Below are positions 1-10,543 of a stretch of DNA of 38,537 nt, piece by piece. This DNA comes from Basidiobolus meristosporus CBS 931.73 (lineage: Eukaryota > Basidiobolomycota > Basidiobolomycetes > Basidiobolales > Basidiobolaceae), in NCBI GenBank assembly GCA_002104905.1, contig MCFE01000762.1:1-38537 (forward strand), given 5' to 3'. The notes beneath the pieces were generated by a model. That model saw only the letters and a list, made by a program, of their open reading frames with translations. It was not told the DNA's origin and did not search any database. The position numbers were made by a program, and so were the translations under genes. Positions within the stretch are counted from its first letter, which is position 1. Every line of letters begins with the position of its first letter.

Positions 1-798
1 AGTTGGTGACTTTGTTGGCTTCGTTGCGTTCTATCGGGATGTATGATTAGGATACGGCCTGGTTGAAGGACGAGCAGAGAACTCACCAGATTCTCGGTTG
101 ACCAGGTACTGGATCAGATTATGCATAAGCTGGTCTTGGGCCACCATACTTTTCCTGAACATCAGGATTTCTTCAATCATCATTTGATAATTCTTGCTGA
201 GGGACTGCAGGTAGTTGGCCATGTCAGTCTGGGCTTTGCTGACATTACTGACTTGGAAGTGGAGATCGTCGGCCACCGCCTTAATATCCTCTGGTAAGGC
301 ACCCGAGCCGGTTAAAGCTTTATTCTTGTTGGGTATTTTACGCTGATGGTAGCAAGGGTTTGTTAGCTCGGCCGTCAAGTGGTCGACATGGCGCCAAGGA
401 ACCTACTTTGATCTTCTCAAGCAGCTCCCGTTTGTTGTACTGAAACTTTGGGTGTTGGAATTCCCAGGCCTAAATCAAGCCACCGGTGGTCAATACACAA
501 ATGCTCACGGGTGTGGATCTAGAATTGAAAGTGGGGTTACCTGCTCGCCATATGGTTTACTTCCATCCTCTGTATTTTTGATCTTGTGGAAATCGTACTT
601 ATTCAGCTGGCGAACAAAGCTCGCGAAGTTGTTATGCTTGAAATGCTTGGGAAGTATGTTTCTGGCAAATTCGTTGGGCTGCTTCACCACAAAAGAATCT
701 CCATTTATTCCCCAAGAAACTATATGACTATGAATGGAGTCTTCCAACATTCGATATAGCTTCTTTACAAAATCTGGAACACCGGATGGAGTGGACAT
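1..798 (-). CDS. SKN7: Skn7/Prr1-like HSF-domain response regulator, C-terminus cut by window edge
   Basis: Exons on the minus strand: 798-541, 469-407, 342-87 and 30-1 (partial); introns of 71, 64 and 56 bp with matching phases. Residues 1 to about 110 are an HSF-type DNA-binding domain that starts almost at the N-terminus. The words HIVSWG, KHNNFASFVRQLNKYDFHKIK (seen around residues 28-75) and the later HPKFQYNKRELLEKIKRKIP are closer to Skn7 (NKYDFHKxK) than to Hsf1 (NMYGFxKV). A predicted coiled coil follows (about residues 120-185, ending near QDQLMHNLIQYL), also Skn7-like. Skn7/Prr1 proteins are nuclear transcription factors of the two-component phosphorelay that act in oxidative and osmotic stress; their C-terminal receiver domain would lie left of the window and is not seen. 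The start ATG at 798 fits the family. An Hsf-only protein is the alternative. Confidence 0.85.
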
Positions 799-1716
799 TT
801 TGAAAGAGAAATTAGGCTGTTGAGGGGGGACTTCCGATAAATATCGATATCAATGCTGCTGTAAACCTAGGGACTACTGAGTGAAAAGAAACTTCAAGCT
901 AGCCTATCTGGAGATAAGCCTCTTAATTATATAGGGCTTGACAGAGTAAGCACATTGATTTAGAAATATCACTACTGATGCCTACAGGGGTAGCGAAGTA
1001 CATTTCTAGAGAGATTTCAAAAAGAAATTTCTTATTCCAAAAATGGATATAACCGATCACATCGGGGTACGTCGATGCATCCAGAACATGCCTGTGACTC
1101 TGAATCTGGAATCGCACTAGATTCGAGAATTTGAAATAGGCCCGATTATTTCAGTCGAATGAATTGACTATCGTTGATCTTCCGATATGGTTGGATTGAC
1201 TTCTGATCCATTCTGTGAAATATGTTGGTGTGATGGTTTGATGTCGTGAGCTCACCGTCTTCATGTTGCACAAGACGGAGGCAAATGCAAATAAGTGGAT
1301 GCTAGACTCCAAGTCTTTGTTGCCGACGAGAAGTAAACAAGCATGGAAAATCACGCTTTCCGCCTCGATTGCAATGAAGTGTAAACGGTGCTAGTGTTGG
1401 TCAATCACCAATGCTTCCGCGACATGCGTCCACAAATCCGCTCAAAACATATGACAAATAACTGAGCGCTGGATGAGCTTGAATGGCCCAAAACAGCTAC
1501 AATTGGCGTTGCGCAAAGCAACAACCTACAGAGTGACTTCACGCATGTCGAAGTCCAGTGTAAATGAAAACTGACCAATGCTGAGGTACTGTTGAAATGG
1601 GCAAACTGAGTCCAACTTCGTGAATCATCATCAACCCACACATCTATTCAACCATTCGGACAGGCTCAAGGGTATCACTGTCAAAGGTCCGATTTTCACA
1701 AGACTCTTAATCTATC

Positions 1717-1981
1717 TAATCTGACCATGCCTCCACGAGGATTTGTGCTGAATGCATCTCCGGATGTACTGACGAGGGCTTCATCAGCAATGCTGCACAG
1801 ATTAATACCCGTATGCACTACGAGAGCCATTTAGTGCATAGTTTTTTATATGAAGATCTGGAGATATTTGCTGCTGCATGCCTGATGCAAAATCGGATTC
1901 CAGAATTGCGCAAGCGGGATCCTGAGATACTGCGCAATCTAGAACACGCCTATCTAATCTCTCTGAGCCCTCGGAAGGTCT
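1717..1981 (+). other. Possible exon or eroded coding segment, unassigned
   Basis: An open frame of about 85 codons without an early ATG runs here to a TAG at 1979-1981. Its internal ATG is at about 1814. It has two closely spaced cysteine pairs (ICAEC, then SGC) and a charged, helix-like tail ending ISLSPRKV. Open frames of this length are expected by chance in a window of this size, so this is only a pointer. I found no phase-compatible upstream exon. Confidence 0.12.
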
Positions 1982-2778
1982 AGACAGCTTGACAGGGCAT
2001 ATGGGAAATTCACCGAGATCTAGGTAAATCCAGATTGATCCAGACTGTCAAATCCCATCGTTTTGGCCTGGTGATCATCAAATGAATTCCCATTTTGCAA
2101 AGCTCGATCTGCATATCTGTGATTCATCTGGTGAGTAAACATACCAATTGACCCATTTTGAAGTGACAAAATAGAGAAACATGTTTGGAGGTCTCAACAC
2201 CCGATGTGATTCCATTTTGGTTACCGTGTGGAGTATCAATGACACCGTTTAATTTCAAACTGCTGTTTGAATGCAATGGCTCACTTCAGAGCCACTGAGT
2301 GGGGCAATTAAGCGACGATATGCCTATATTCTTGCCTGTCTTGAACTGTCACCACAATCATCCCTTATGGAGCCATTGTCTCAACTAGCTCTACATTGGC
2401 GGGCTGTGATAGCCACAACATTACCCTGTAGAAGTGCGTTTCGAGAGACAACAGCCTAGATACATTCTGCAAGCGCTACTGATTCAGGCGGCTCACATTT
2501 GTGGTGCGAGGATTGCCCACGGAAATCAGCACCAAAGATTCCTCGAACGCCGGCAGCTGGGTGTATTTCAAATGCTGACCTGCGGTTTCCCTTATGTATA
2601 TTATTTTTAGCTGCTAATCGTCGGCCACACCATATGGCTGTCACGACGGAGCACAAGGTTTAATATACTTCTATATTCCATTATTTGGCAACCAGGTTGG
2701 CCCAAGTAATCTCTAACACAGCAAATGCGTGAAGTAAATGGAAGATCACCACGAGCCGTTGGTAAGATCTCCTACTCA

Positions 2779-3081
2779 ATGATCAGGAGAGTCATCGGCT
2801 CATGCTACGACGTGGCCATCATGGTTTACGAGGTGTGGGCTACTGTAGATCTTTCTATCCACTCCAGGTAGGAAATATGATATCTATTATTGCAACATGC
2901 TCCCAAATTTGTGCCATACGAATTTCCTTGTAGGTCGGTACTAATCGGGAACCTCTTGTATTTTAGCGTTTATTTGCTATCACGGCTTATCCATATTTGC
3001 AGTGAACCAGCATTACGTATTAGTCAGTCACCCATTCCCAAATTAAGGATAATTGGCTTCTGTATACACGCAGTTAGCTGA
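2779..3081 (+). CDS. Possible two-exon small membrane protein, unrecognised
   Basis: Candidate exons 2779-2867 and 2934-3081, joined in phase (2 nt plus 1 nt) across a 66-bp intron with a GTAGGA donor and a CTTGTAG acceptor, giving 78 aa. The second exon starts with a hydrophobic stretch (SVLIGNLLYFSVYLLSRL). No family is recognised and no neighbour supports it. Chance combinations of this kind are possible, so the call is weak. Confidence 0.18.
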
Positions 3082-5207
3082 TATTATGCGTTCATATTTG
3101 CCGTCGAGTGTTCCTAGAGTAGAGCGGACTGTATCCATATACCTAGGTGATTAATCCAAAGGCAACAGATGTAGACGAAATCAGTAGTCTAGGTTGTGGA
3201 TGGTCTAGGAAGGAATCCCAAGAAAATCTACCCGGTGGTGGCAGTAAAATTGGTGTTCGAAAGTCAGCATGGTGCCTGCCTTGGCAATTGAAATCCCGTT
3301 CGCAAATGCGTATCGATAGCACGAATACATGTTGGTATTAGAACCATCCACCCCATCGTTGCCAACCAGCTCCCGAGTTTGCCTGGCATCATTCCCCCAA
3401 ATCTCTAGCATGGGCCGGTAGTGGAACTATCGAATCATGGAAAGAACTGATTTAGGCCTTGCTCTAACTGAGATTCACTTTGCAGTGAGGTGAAGGTTTG
3501 TGGCTCAGTGATAAATCAACTGACATCAATCATCTGGGACATGACTGTAGTGGAATCCTTGACATCTCAACAATAGTTGGATCACTCAATACATGAAGTG
3601 CACGGGATAGTGGGAAAAGCTCCAGCGCTGAGCAAGAAATATGGTTTCTGGGGTATTTCTGGCTATTCGTTACTGCATACGATGTGCATGCAAATTCTTG
3701 TTTAACACACACATGTAGCTTCAAAAAATGCAAGATACATTCTCATATACCAGATATAGAGAAGTAGAGAATCCAGCATTAGGCTATGGCTCAGCAAGTT
3801 TCCCTAAAAGGTTTAAAAATCCCCACCCAGCCAAGCATGTTGAAGCTGATAGGTGGAATACAGAGTTTTGAGCAAACCAAATCATTGCTAACGCCCATCT
3901 TCTGAACTGAAGTGGCGAGCAGTCAAGCAATCATATAGCTCGTGCTCGCGTGGTGATTCCCTAGACACCGTAGCGGGGTAGAGTCTTGGATAGCATCGCC
4001 ATTGTGAAGCCTGGGGTATTGGATGGTTAATCCTTCTTATCACGTTTTCATCTCATGCCGGCTATCCTACTCCTAAGCACAATCGATACGAGGTGTTCCG
4101 TCCTAACATGATAGAGGATGCTAAATACTGGCTTGATTTCCTCCACCGCAGCCATGATGATCAGAATACCAGCCGACTCTCCCCTATTTTAGACCGATAA
4201 TACAGTATATATTGCACGTACATGTAGAGTGGAACCTACTCTCTCCGGCCAGTGGGCATGGAGAAAAGGGGGCGACTTACAATGTGCCAGATATCGGAGA
4301 TCATGCCTCTAGCTCACACCATAATGTGGCTATTCAGTCGCTGGTGGGCAAATATTCGGTCCTACAAATCAAACACAGCTTTGTGCTATAAAAGCGCCAT
4401 GAACTATTCGATGATTGCGCGAATAGTCAGGCGATTCCCACCCTGTATCACAAACGGCTATAGGCAAACATGAATATCACGTTTACGCTGTACCCTGGAT
4501 TTCATAGAAGCTCCTGCAAAGATTCCACGCAAATTCCAAGCTTGGTGGAAGTTACGGGTCACACATGGCAGGTAATTTGCGCAAGCGCCCACATGTAACT
4601 CGGGATTCATCCACCAGTTTTGTATGATTATTGGGGTGGGAGGCAGTGTATACTCCCTCGATCCATCCCCAAAATGTTTCTCCGAAGAACAAGTTCACTA
4701 TCGAAGAGTGCATTCCATTGGCATACAGAATTGTGAACTCCAAACCATCTGTAGTCGATCTCAACATCATTTATAATACTCAACGCAGGTTTGGCATGTG
4801 GAAATGCCCCTAATTCTTGACGACAACGTGTGGAATTCAAAGGGTTTGGTTAGTCAAGGTGGTTGCTGTATGATTATGTATTCTGATTTCTTTGGCTCCC
4901 AAGGGTGGGTTCCAGCATGGTCGAAATAGCTTATGATACAGCTGGCCACCCATCTATTAGAGGTTTTCCCATGTGCGGCAAAAAGATCCCTTAAAATAGC
5001 CTTGGAAACCAATTGGACTTCTAGGATGCATCTTACTTTGGAAGATACCAGAAAAGGCGATTGTACGGTACTCAATTTGAAATATGTCAGCAATTAACCA
5101 CATCCTCCCCAACGTTTGATCGGTTCCCTTCGGAAGCTTATGACCTCATTTGCTCCTGAGCTGACACTAAAATGCATGCACTTGAATTGGCAGACGGGTC
5201 GGTTTTG

Positions 5208-5215
5208 TATAAATA
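5208..5215 (+). promoter_or_regulatory. TATA box of the MLRQ/B12D gene
   Basis: TATAAATA lies 52 bp upstream of the ATG at 5267, a normal distance for a fungal gene with a short leader. Confidence 0.6.
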
Positions 5216-5266
5216 ATGAAGCCATGGCTGCTACAAACTTCACCCTTCACTTCTGAATAAGCAACA

Positions 5267-5512
5267 ATGGCCGCTAGAGCAGGATTCATGAAAAACTGGT
5301 ACACTTTGGAAGTCCTTCCCATCGTTGGCATTCTCAGCATGGCCGTTGGTGGTGCTGCCTGGTACGTCTCTCGTCTCGCCCGTGGTTCTCAAGTTGTTTG
5401 GGACAGAAAGGGCAACCCCTACCCCTGGAGAAGCATTGAACAAGATACCAACCAAAAGCTCTATGCTGTGAACAAGGAGTTCAACAAGTCATGGTCCAGA
5501 GACAGATTTTAA
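5267..5512 (+). CDS. MLRQ/B12D-family protein (NDUFA4-like)
   Basis: Single exon, 81 aa, starting at an ATG in good context (CAACAATGG). The protein has one membrane segment (about residues 17-36, VLPIVGILSMAVGGAAWYVS) followed by a short soluble tail with RGSQVVWDRKGNPYPW and an end reading NKSWSRDRF. This size and layout match the fungal MLRQ subunit/B12D family: small inner-membrane mitochondrial proteins related to NDUFA4, which is associated with complex I or cytochrome c oxidase. No cleavable presequence is obvious, as usual for the family. A TATA box lies upstream and an AATAAA 109 bp after the stop. The compact gene suggests constitutive expression. Which complex it serves cannot be decided from sequence. 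Confidence 0.85.
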   Translation: MAARAGFMKNWYTLEVLPIVGILSMAVGGAAWYVSRLARGSQVVWDRKGNPYPWRSIEQDTNQKLYAVNKEFNKSWSRDRF

Positions 5513-5620
5513 ATCCTAAACTCCGCTTGCAACTTGTTGCTCCATTTGTATACCTATCGCTCCTATGTAATCATCCAAAGAAGTGGTACGAGTGTTTGGA
5601 TTGTACCGCTTCCTCAATGC

Positions 5621-5626
5621 AATAAA
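5621..5626 (+). terminator. Polyadenylation signal AATAAA after the MLRQ gene
   Basis: AATAAA 109 bp after the stop codon at 5512, in the position expected for a fungal 3' UTR. Confidence 0.4.
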
Positions 5627-6425
5627 CCAGTCTGTAATCGAAGTTTACCCGACACCTTCAGATTTTCAGGTTAAATCTAAGTTGCATCCGGGGGTCGCTA
5701 AATCATTTTAGACCCGCTACCTGGGAGTCTTTCACCAGGTCAGGTTGATCTCCGATTTCTAGCTGTGATCAATCATTCACGCTATGTGCTCGTCTTGATT
5801 TGGCATGCTGGGCTTATTTGGATCTCCAGATGTCATGCCGCTAGAGCCGGATTTCAATCCAGAAAGTGGCATTTTCAGGCGCAACTTTAGTCATCGTGAA
5901 CTATACATATGCTGTGTTTTGGGCAGGTGGCATGATATTCCCACAATGGCAAACCCAAGCCTCGAATACCAAGGAATAGAATTGGTGGATCTATGAATTG
6001 GTAAAATATCTCCAGGATCCCCCGCCTTCTGCTTTGACAAAGCAATGAGATGTTTCCATACAACCAGTAGTCGAATCTGTACTGGTTCCATTTTGGTTAC
6101 AAAAGCTACCAATCTGGCAGGATCTGTTTGGGTAATGGTGATCGACTTGTGTGCTTTTGTTGGCGGGATGCCATTCCTATAATCTCAGAGCACATCCATG
6201 TGCCGAGAAACTTGGTCAATTACCCCCTGTAATCCGATTTTTGCATAGGCTTTGCAATGGCCAGTGAACGAGTGTGCGTCTAAATGGTATTTTATTCGAG
6301 TATAGATATACATGTACTGCTTAAAATTCAACTAGTCACCAGGGAGAATCAAGTAATCTCTACTTGTGCGTGAAAAGGGCGAAGGTGTTTAACAAATTCA
6401 AGCAATCATTGCAAGGTGACAGGGC
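5627..6425. other. Intergenic, nothing recognised
   Basis: This 0.8 kb lies between the MLRQ gene and the 3' end of the minus-strand multi-exon gene. Only short open frames without recognisable content are present. Confidence 0.5.
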
Positions 6426-8575
6426 TCAGGACCATGCAAAGAGTTTTCTATGGAATCCCAACAGACCTAATGGGTACGATGGGTGTTTGATTAACGGAAC
6501 GGAACGACCTGCAAGCATCGGAATAGGGAATGTTCGTCATGTAGTACTTTGAAGTTATGCTGTTCATGATGTTGACAAACCTTTGATTACTCCATGGTTC
6601 GTTAAGAACGCGTGTATATCTCGACTAGACACCAACAGGTCGCTGTATCCCTTACAGATCCCGTGTAGCTCTCGGATTATGGCGGATGGGGTAACAGGGA
6701 TATCCGAGTTCAAGTAAGAAGTGGGGAACCAACGTTTGATGGTGGATACCTCCCCTTTAGAATAGTCAATCATATTCAACACGATTGTCAGGTCAACGAA
6801 AACGAGTGAGAAACTAACCGGTTCGGTAGTTCACAGTCAAAAGAAAAACGTAGGCCTCTGGTCTATATTCCGGCAAAAGTGAGCACGCGAGCTTATCAAC
6901 ATTAAACGACCTGACTTACGGACTGCCCATGACCATGGGGCTACATGCAAACGCCGACACTAATAGCAAGATGTAGTCTTCATGGGGGAAGTTCTAAAGG
7001 AATGATTTAGCCTTAGTTGCTGTGAACAGCGAGCTTCGATAAACAAGAATGCCTCACCAGCAGAATTCGAGAGTTGTAGTCAACAATGCGAAGATTATCT
7101 TCGATAGAAGTCATCTCGAAGCTAAGGTAGCCCTCAAGGTCAAATGTGATCTGCTTGTGCTGTCTGGACTGAGCTACTGTGAACTAGTGGTGCCAAGAAA
7201 TCGGACATACATACCTGGAAAGAATCTATACAGGATGAGGTTGCGGTATTTATATCAACTACATAGCTTTCAGTGCATAAATCTGAGTTCTTCGACCACA
7301 GTCCATGCTCCTAAGATGATTGTAAGTAATGGTGGCATCGATAAATGCGTTAACCGTCATTTGCATACTGGCAGAAAAGGCGTTTCGGTGGAAACCTGTG
7401 TGTCATTTGAATTTCGGTAATGTACAAAATGGATAGCCTCGCCCGAATTCAATATAAGCGTGTTTGGGCTTGAAAAGAGAACGGCGATATTTGCTTTGGG
7501 ATAGGGCGGGTGCAATGTGTAACTCAATCGAAACATCCCGGCTTGTGTCCTGCTTTTTGGGTTTTTTAGAACTTTTATCAAACTCATATTAGAGGTGAGC
7601 CTAGTACAATAATTAGGTAAAATTTACTCACAATCCAAGTCAAGTATGATACATACTGCTTTTGAGTGATGCCTGCCATGAAAAACTATTTTGAACCATC
7701 GTCAGTACGTTGTATGGATACGTATAGCATGTTGGGAAGAATTTGTACAGGCAAATTGCTCGTCTTTAGATTCGGCAGCGGTTAATTCCATCTCCTCTTT
7801 TAAAACGGTGGCTCGGTATTAATTAATCAATCAGCAACAAAGCAAACATATCAACATACCATCTGAGCCGAACAAATATGCAGTTGCTACTTTTCTCAAA
7901 CGTCCAGCAAGTTGGAATTCCCAGAATATTGCATAATATTCCCATTTGATTCCATACTCCTCTTCACTCATGATGCATTGATAGGATACTGAAGAAAGCA
8001 TGCCATTAGTAACATGAACCCTCGAGCCAGCCAAAAAGTATTTACTGACGCAGATGGTAACCATCTTTCATAAAACCCAGTATTATGACCGTCTTGATCT
8101 GAGGGACATTATTAAAATCTGCACAAATCAATGGAATGCTTCAAAACCAAAAGTACCTCTTCATTCAAGTCGACCACATCTTCAATTTTATAAAGCAATC
8201 TTTTGCAAGTTTGAAAATCGATTGATGTAAGCACGATCAGCAAGCGAATGCTATTATATGAAACACGCACCTTTCAGGAATTGTGCTATACCAGGTGTTT
8301 TTCCTTTCACAACGAACACCTAATTCCCGAGATAGTAGGCCTCTTGAGATCTTGGACAAAGGTGACTGCATTCTTTACAGACGATATAATTGAATATTCG
8401 GTCTTCGCCACAACTACCTCTTAGCGGCTCACTAAAAGTATTTGGGTGACTCGATTGTTGTTGATCGATGTTGACATATCTTGCATTTTCGTACCGAAAA
8501 CCTGGGTGCGTGCATGATGCGATTTATATCAATTGTCATCCGTATTCACTTTTCCCATTTTCCTATTAGTCCCAT
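6426..8575 (-). CDS. Unrecognised protein from a 15-exon gene
   Basis: No long ORF exists here, but a chain of phase-compatible exons does: 8575-8550, 8479-8379, 8319-8271, 8199-8157, 8098-8050, 7988-7860, 7796-7722, 7672-7657 (16 nt), 7600-7369, 7310-7215, 7153-7058, 6993-6920, 6862-6819, 6754-6581 and 6508-6426. The introns are 49-72 bp, many with GTATGT or GTAAGT donors and CTAAY/CTGAC branch-like motifs. The sum is 1287 nt, about 428 aa. The order of exons from 7796 to the stop is the firmest part. The N-terminus is uncertain: an ATG at 8648 joined to 8501 is an alternative. Visible features are a C-x2-C pair (CVRCERKNTWYS) near residue 43, probable beta-rich middle parts, a hydrophobic strand (HEDYILLLVSAFACSP) and the end LGLLGFHRKLFAWS. 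I do not recognise the family and propose no function. It is divergent from the FIT gene, with about 300 bp between start codons. Confidence 0.6.
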
Positions 8576-8859
8576 AATCTGAATAGAGCATTTGACTATC
8601 GTGACTCACCCACCTCAGCAATTAAAGCAAACCCTCTTCAAAATTCATGTTCCGAGCTTAAGAAAACGCTTAAGATATTCTGCACATTTGGCGTGGATAT
8701 CGGTGGGAATTAGCTGAATCCAAAAATATAGAATGTTCGCCGCAAACCGCAGTATCTCAATCATGTTTGCCGAGCATTTAAGAACTCCGCAACAAATCAA
8801 AGCAAGATTCCGCCGGCCATATATTTTCTCGAGCACCCTCCGCCGGATTTTATCTTTGC

Positions 8860-8879
8860 CCACCCCACCCCACCCCACG
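8860..8879 (+). repeat. (CACCC)n run just before the FIT start codon
   Basis: Short CCACCC/CACCC repeats end immediately before the ATG at 8880. They may be a pyrimidine-rich leader element or a simple repeat. The run lies inside the longer ORF that starts at 8733, and it is one reason for choosing the downstream start. Confidence 0.5.
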
Positions 8880-9677
8880 ATGAAAACCAAAGGAGCTGTA
8901 AGAAGAGGGAACAGAGAGCTAGCCAACTTCACAGATCCTTACGCCGAAGATTACATTGATTCAAAGCCTGAAATCGTTCGGGTGCAGCCACATCAACGTT
9001 TTGCGATAGCCTATCTGGTTACAGTTCTATGCGGTAGTTTCATCAACCTACTGGTTGATTCGTCAACGCATACGCATTACTTTACTCGGAAGGGCAACCT
9101 GTTCAACGCGTACTTTGTCAAGTACGGCTGGGCGTGGACCAGTGGCTGCTTTCTCTTATTCTCTGCTTTTTCATCGACGTACAGAAGTAAGAAGAAAACG
9201 CTTGCTTCACTTTTACGTTGGTTCCTCGCCAGCATGTATTGGTATATCGTCACTCAGCGATTTTTTGGGCCTCCCATAACGGATCGCGTGTACATTTTAT
9301 CTGGCGGGGCTTGTTCGTTGCCTGGGATCTATGATTCTTATTCCTGCAAACGAAAGGGCGGTCTTTGGTTCGGAGGTCACGATCTTTCCGGCCATTGTCT
9401 TTTGCTGATTCATTCTTCCCTGTTCTTATGGGAGGAATTGCAAGTCCTGTTGTTTGACGCTCGAGTATACAAGCATATTCAACGGAGCTTTTGGCAGCGA
9501 AATGTGAGTAAATTCCTGTTTTCCTTATGGGGCCTATGGTGGTGGATGCTTATCATGACTTCGATCTATTTCCACAACTTCTACGAGACATTAAGCGGTA
9601 CCCTATGTGGATATGGTTTCTGGTTTATTGCGTACGTCGTGATATACCCCAACACTCTCTTCCCAGGCACTCCATAG
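8880..9677 (+). CDS. FIT-family ER protein (Scs3/FIT2-like, acyl-CoA diphosphatase)
   Basis: Single exon, 265 aa from the ATG at 8880. An upstream in-frame start at 8733 would add 49 residues encoded by a low-complexity leader and is less likely. Several membrane segments are visible (about 41-60, 83-98, 108-125, 170-190, 212-230 and 240-258). The two family histidines are present: H172 in HDLSGHCLLL and H232 in IYFHNFYETLSG. FIT proteins sit in the ER membrane, cleave fatty acyl-CoA and are needed for lipid-droplet formation and ER homeostasis; the yeast members are Scs3 and Yft2. The length fits the family. An AATAAA follows at 9756. The gene is divergent from the unassigned gene on its left and convergent with eL24 on its right. 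Confidence 0.88.
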   Translation: MKTKGAVRRGNRELANFTDPYAEDYIDSKPEIVRVQPHQRFAIAYLVTVLCGSFINLLVDSSTHTHYFTRKGNLFNAYFVKYGWAWTSGCFLLFSAFSSTYRSKKKTLASLLRWFLASMYWYIVTQRFFGPPITDRVYILSGGACSLPGIYDSYSCKRKGGLWFGGHDLSGHCLLLIHSSLFLWEELQVLLFDARVYKHIQRSFWQRNVSKFLFSLWGLWWWMLIMTSIYFHNFYETLSGTLCGYGFWFIAYVVIYPNTLFPGTP

Positions 9678-9755
9678 GCACCAATGTAACAGTATTTAGA
9701 CCAGCATTCATTAATCACCATTACTGTCATTTGATGTTCATTCTGTCAGAGCAAT

Positions 9756-9761
9756 AATAAA
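9756..9761 (+). terminator. Polyadenylation signal of the FIT gene
   Basis: AATAAA about 80 bp after the stop codon at 9677. Confidence 0.4.
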
Positions 9762-9893
9762 TTAGAATTAGTTTGTAGAACTCAGTTGTGCTAATTCGGT
9801 TGTCAATCTGGTTTCCACACACGCGCACATCGCGTCATTGCAATATTCAAGTACAAAGCTCCTATTGAAGGTAACCTAATTAATGGCGACAGT

Positions 9894-9899
9894 TTTATT
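9894..9899 (-). terminator. Polyadenylation signal of the eL24 gene
   Basis: AATAAA on the minus strand, about 40 bp after the eL24 stop codon (9940). Confidence 0.4.
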
Positions 9900-9939
9900 T
9901 CACACTCGTTTGTTTTAATACATTGTTGCGGTCATAACC

Positions 9940-10543
9940 TTAACGGCTGTTGGCGGCAACAGCGGGACGAGCGCCCTTGGCTTGTTGCTTAGAGATCTTG
10001 GGCTGAGAAGTACGAACCTCCTTCTTCTTTTGCTGGTCGGCCTTCTTCTTGTCCTTGGCATCACGAATGGCGGCTTGACGAGCAGCAGCACGAACCTCAG
10101 GCTTTTGGTTACGCTTAGCACGGATGGCTTCCCAGGAAGCACCGACAACGGCACGTTGGTGCTTGACGGTACGGCGGGTTCTCTTCTTGGCGACTTCCTC
10201 GGTGATGCCCTTCTTGTGCATACGACGGAAGACAACGGTCCAGCTGATCTTACGGGGGTTCATGCGTTGTTGGAAGAGGGACTCGGTCTTGGAGTCAACA
10301 AAGCGGAAGACCTAAGGAATGGTGTATTAATGTTAGCGTGCTCTCGCTTGCGCTCGTTAGTGTATCGAAGATACCGTACTTTGCTGTCGGAGCGGACAAA
10401 GAGTCTGCCATGACCAGGGTAGATCTTGTAACCAGAGAAGGAGCAAAGTTCGATTCTTTAAAGCATCCATGTGTGAGTTGATGTTGCAATATATGTTGTG
10501 GTGGGATGGATGTCTGGCGTGGAATACGCGATACTTACTTCAT
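9940..10543 (-). CDS. RPL24: 60S ribosomal protein eL24
   Basis: Exons on the minus strand: 10543-10539 (only ATGAA), 10455-10380 and 10311-9940; introns of 83 and 68 bp with canonical ends. The product is 150 aa, close to the usual 150-157. The N-terminal L24e domain is complete ([20 protein letters not shown], then [20 protein letters not shown]), followed by [19 protein letters not shown] and the long basic Ala/Lys/Arg/Gln tail typical of eukaryotic eL24. It is a structural protein of the large cytosolic subunit, at the interface with the small subunit. The split after the fifth coding nucleotide, with a longer first intron, is a common layout for fungal ribosomal protein genes. The gene is convergent with FIT. 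Confidence 0.97.

Larger units (their letters stand above)
799..5207. other. 4.4 kb stretch with no assignable gene
   Basis: I find no recognisable domain, RNA gene or mobile element here. Open frames are short and look like chance. Two segments read somewhat more like protein than the rest and are listed separately (1717-1981 plus; 2779-3081 plus). The first 100 bp or so hold the Skn7-like promoter; the last 60 bp hold the promoter of the MLRQ gene. Because this genome has genes made of exons of 16-130 nt, a small multi-exon gene could be hidden here without RNA evidence. Confidence 0.4.

Noticed and set aside
888-895. Heat-shock element GAAACTTC upstream of the Skn7-like gene
   Set aside because: There are only two alternating units, and such short motifs occur often by chance.
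7049-7420. 123-codon plus-strand ORF starting with a real ATG
   Set aside because: It is antisense to several well-spliced exons of the minus-strand unassigned gene and has no recognisable content.
7800-8100. Short similarity to the GWT1 family (EYGIKWEYY against EYGVHWNFF)
   Set aside because: The rest of the spliced protein does not look like a multi-pass GWT1 acyltransferase, so the match is too short to use.
9982-10413. 143-codon plus-strand Leu/Gly-rich ORF
   Set aside because: It is the antisense of eL24, which is certain.
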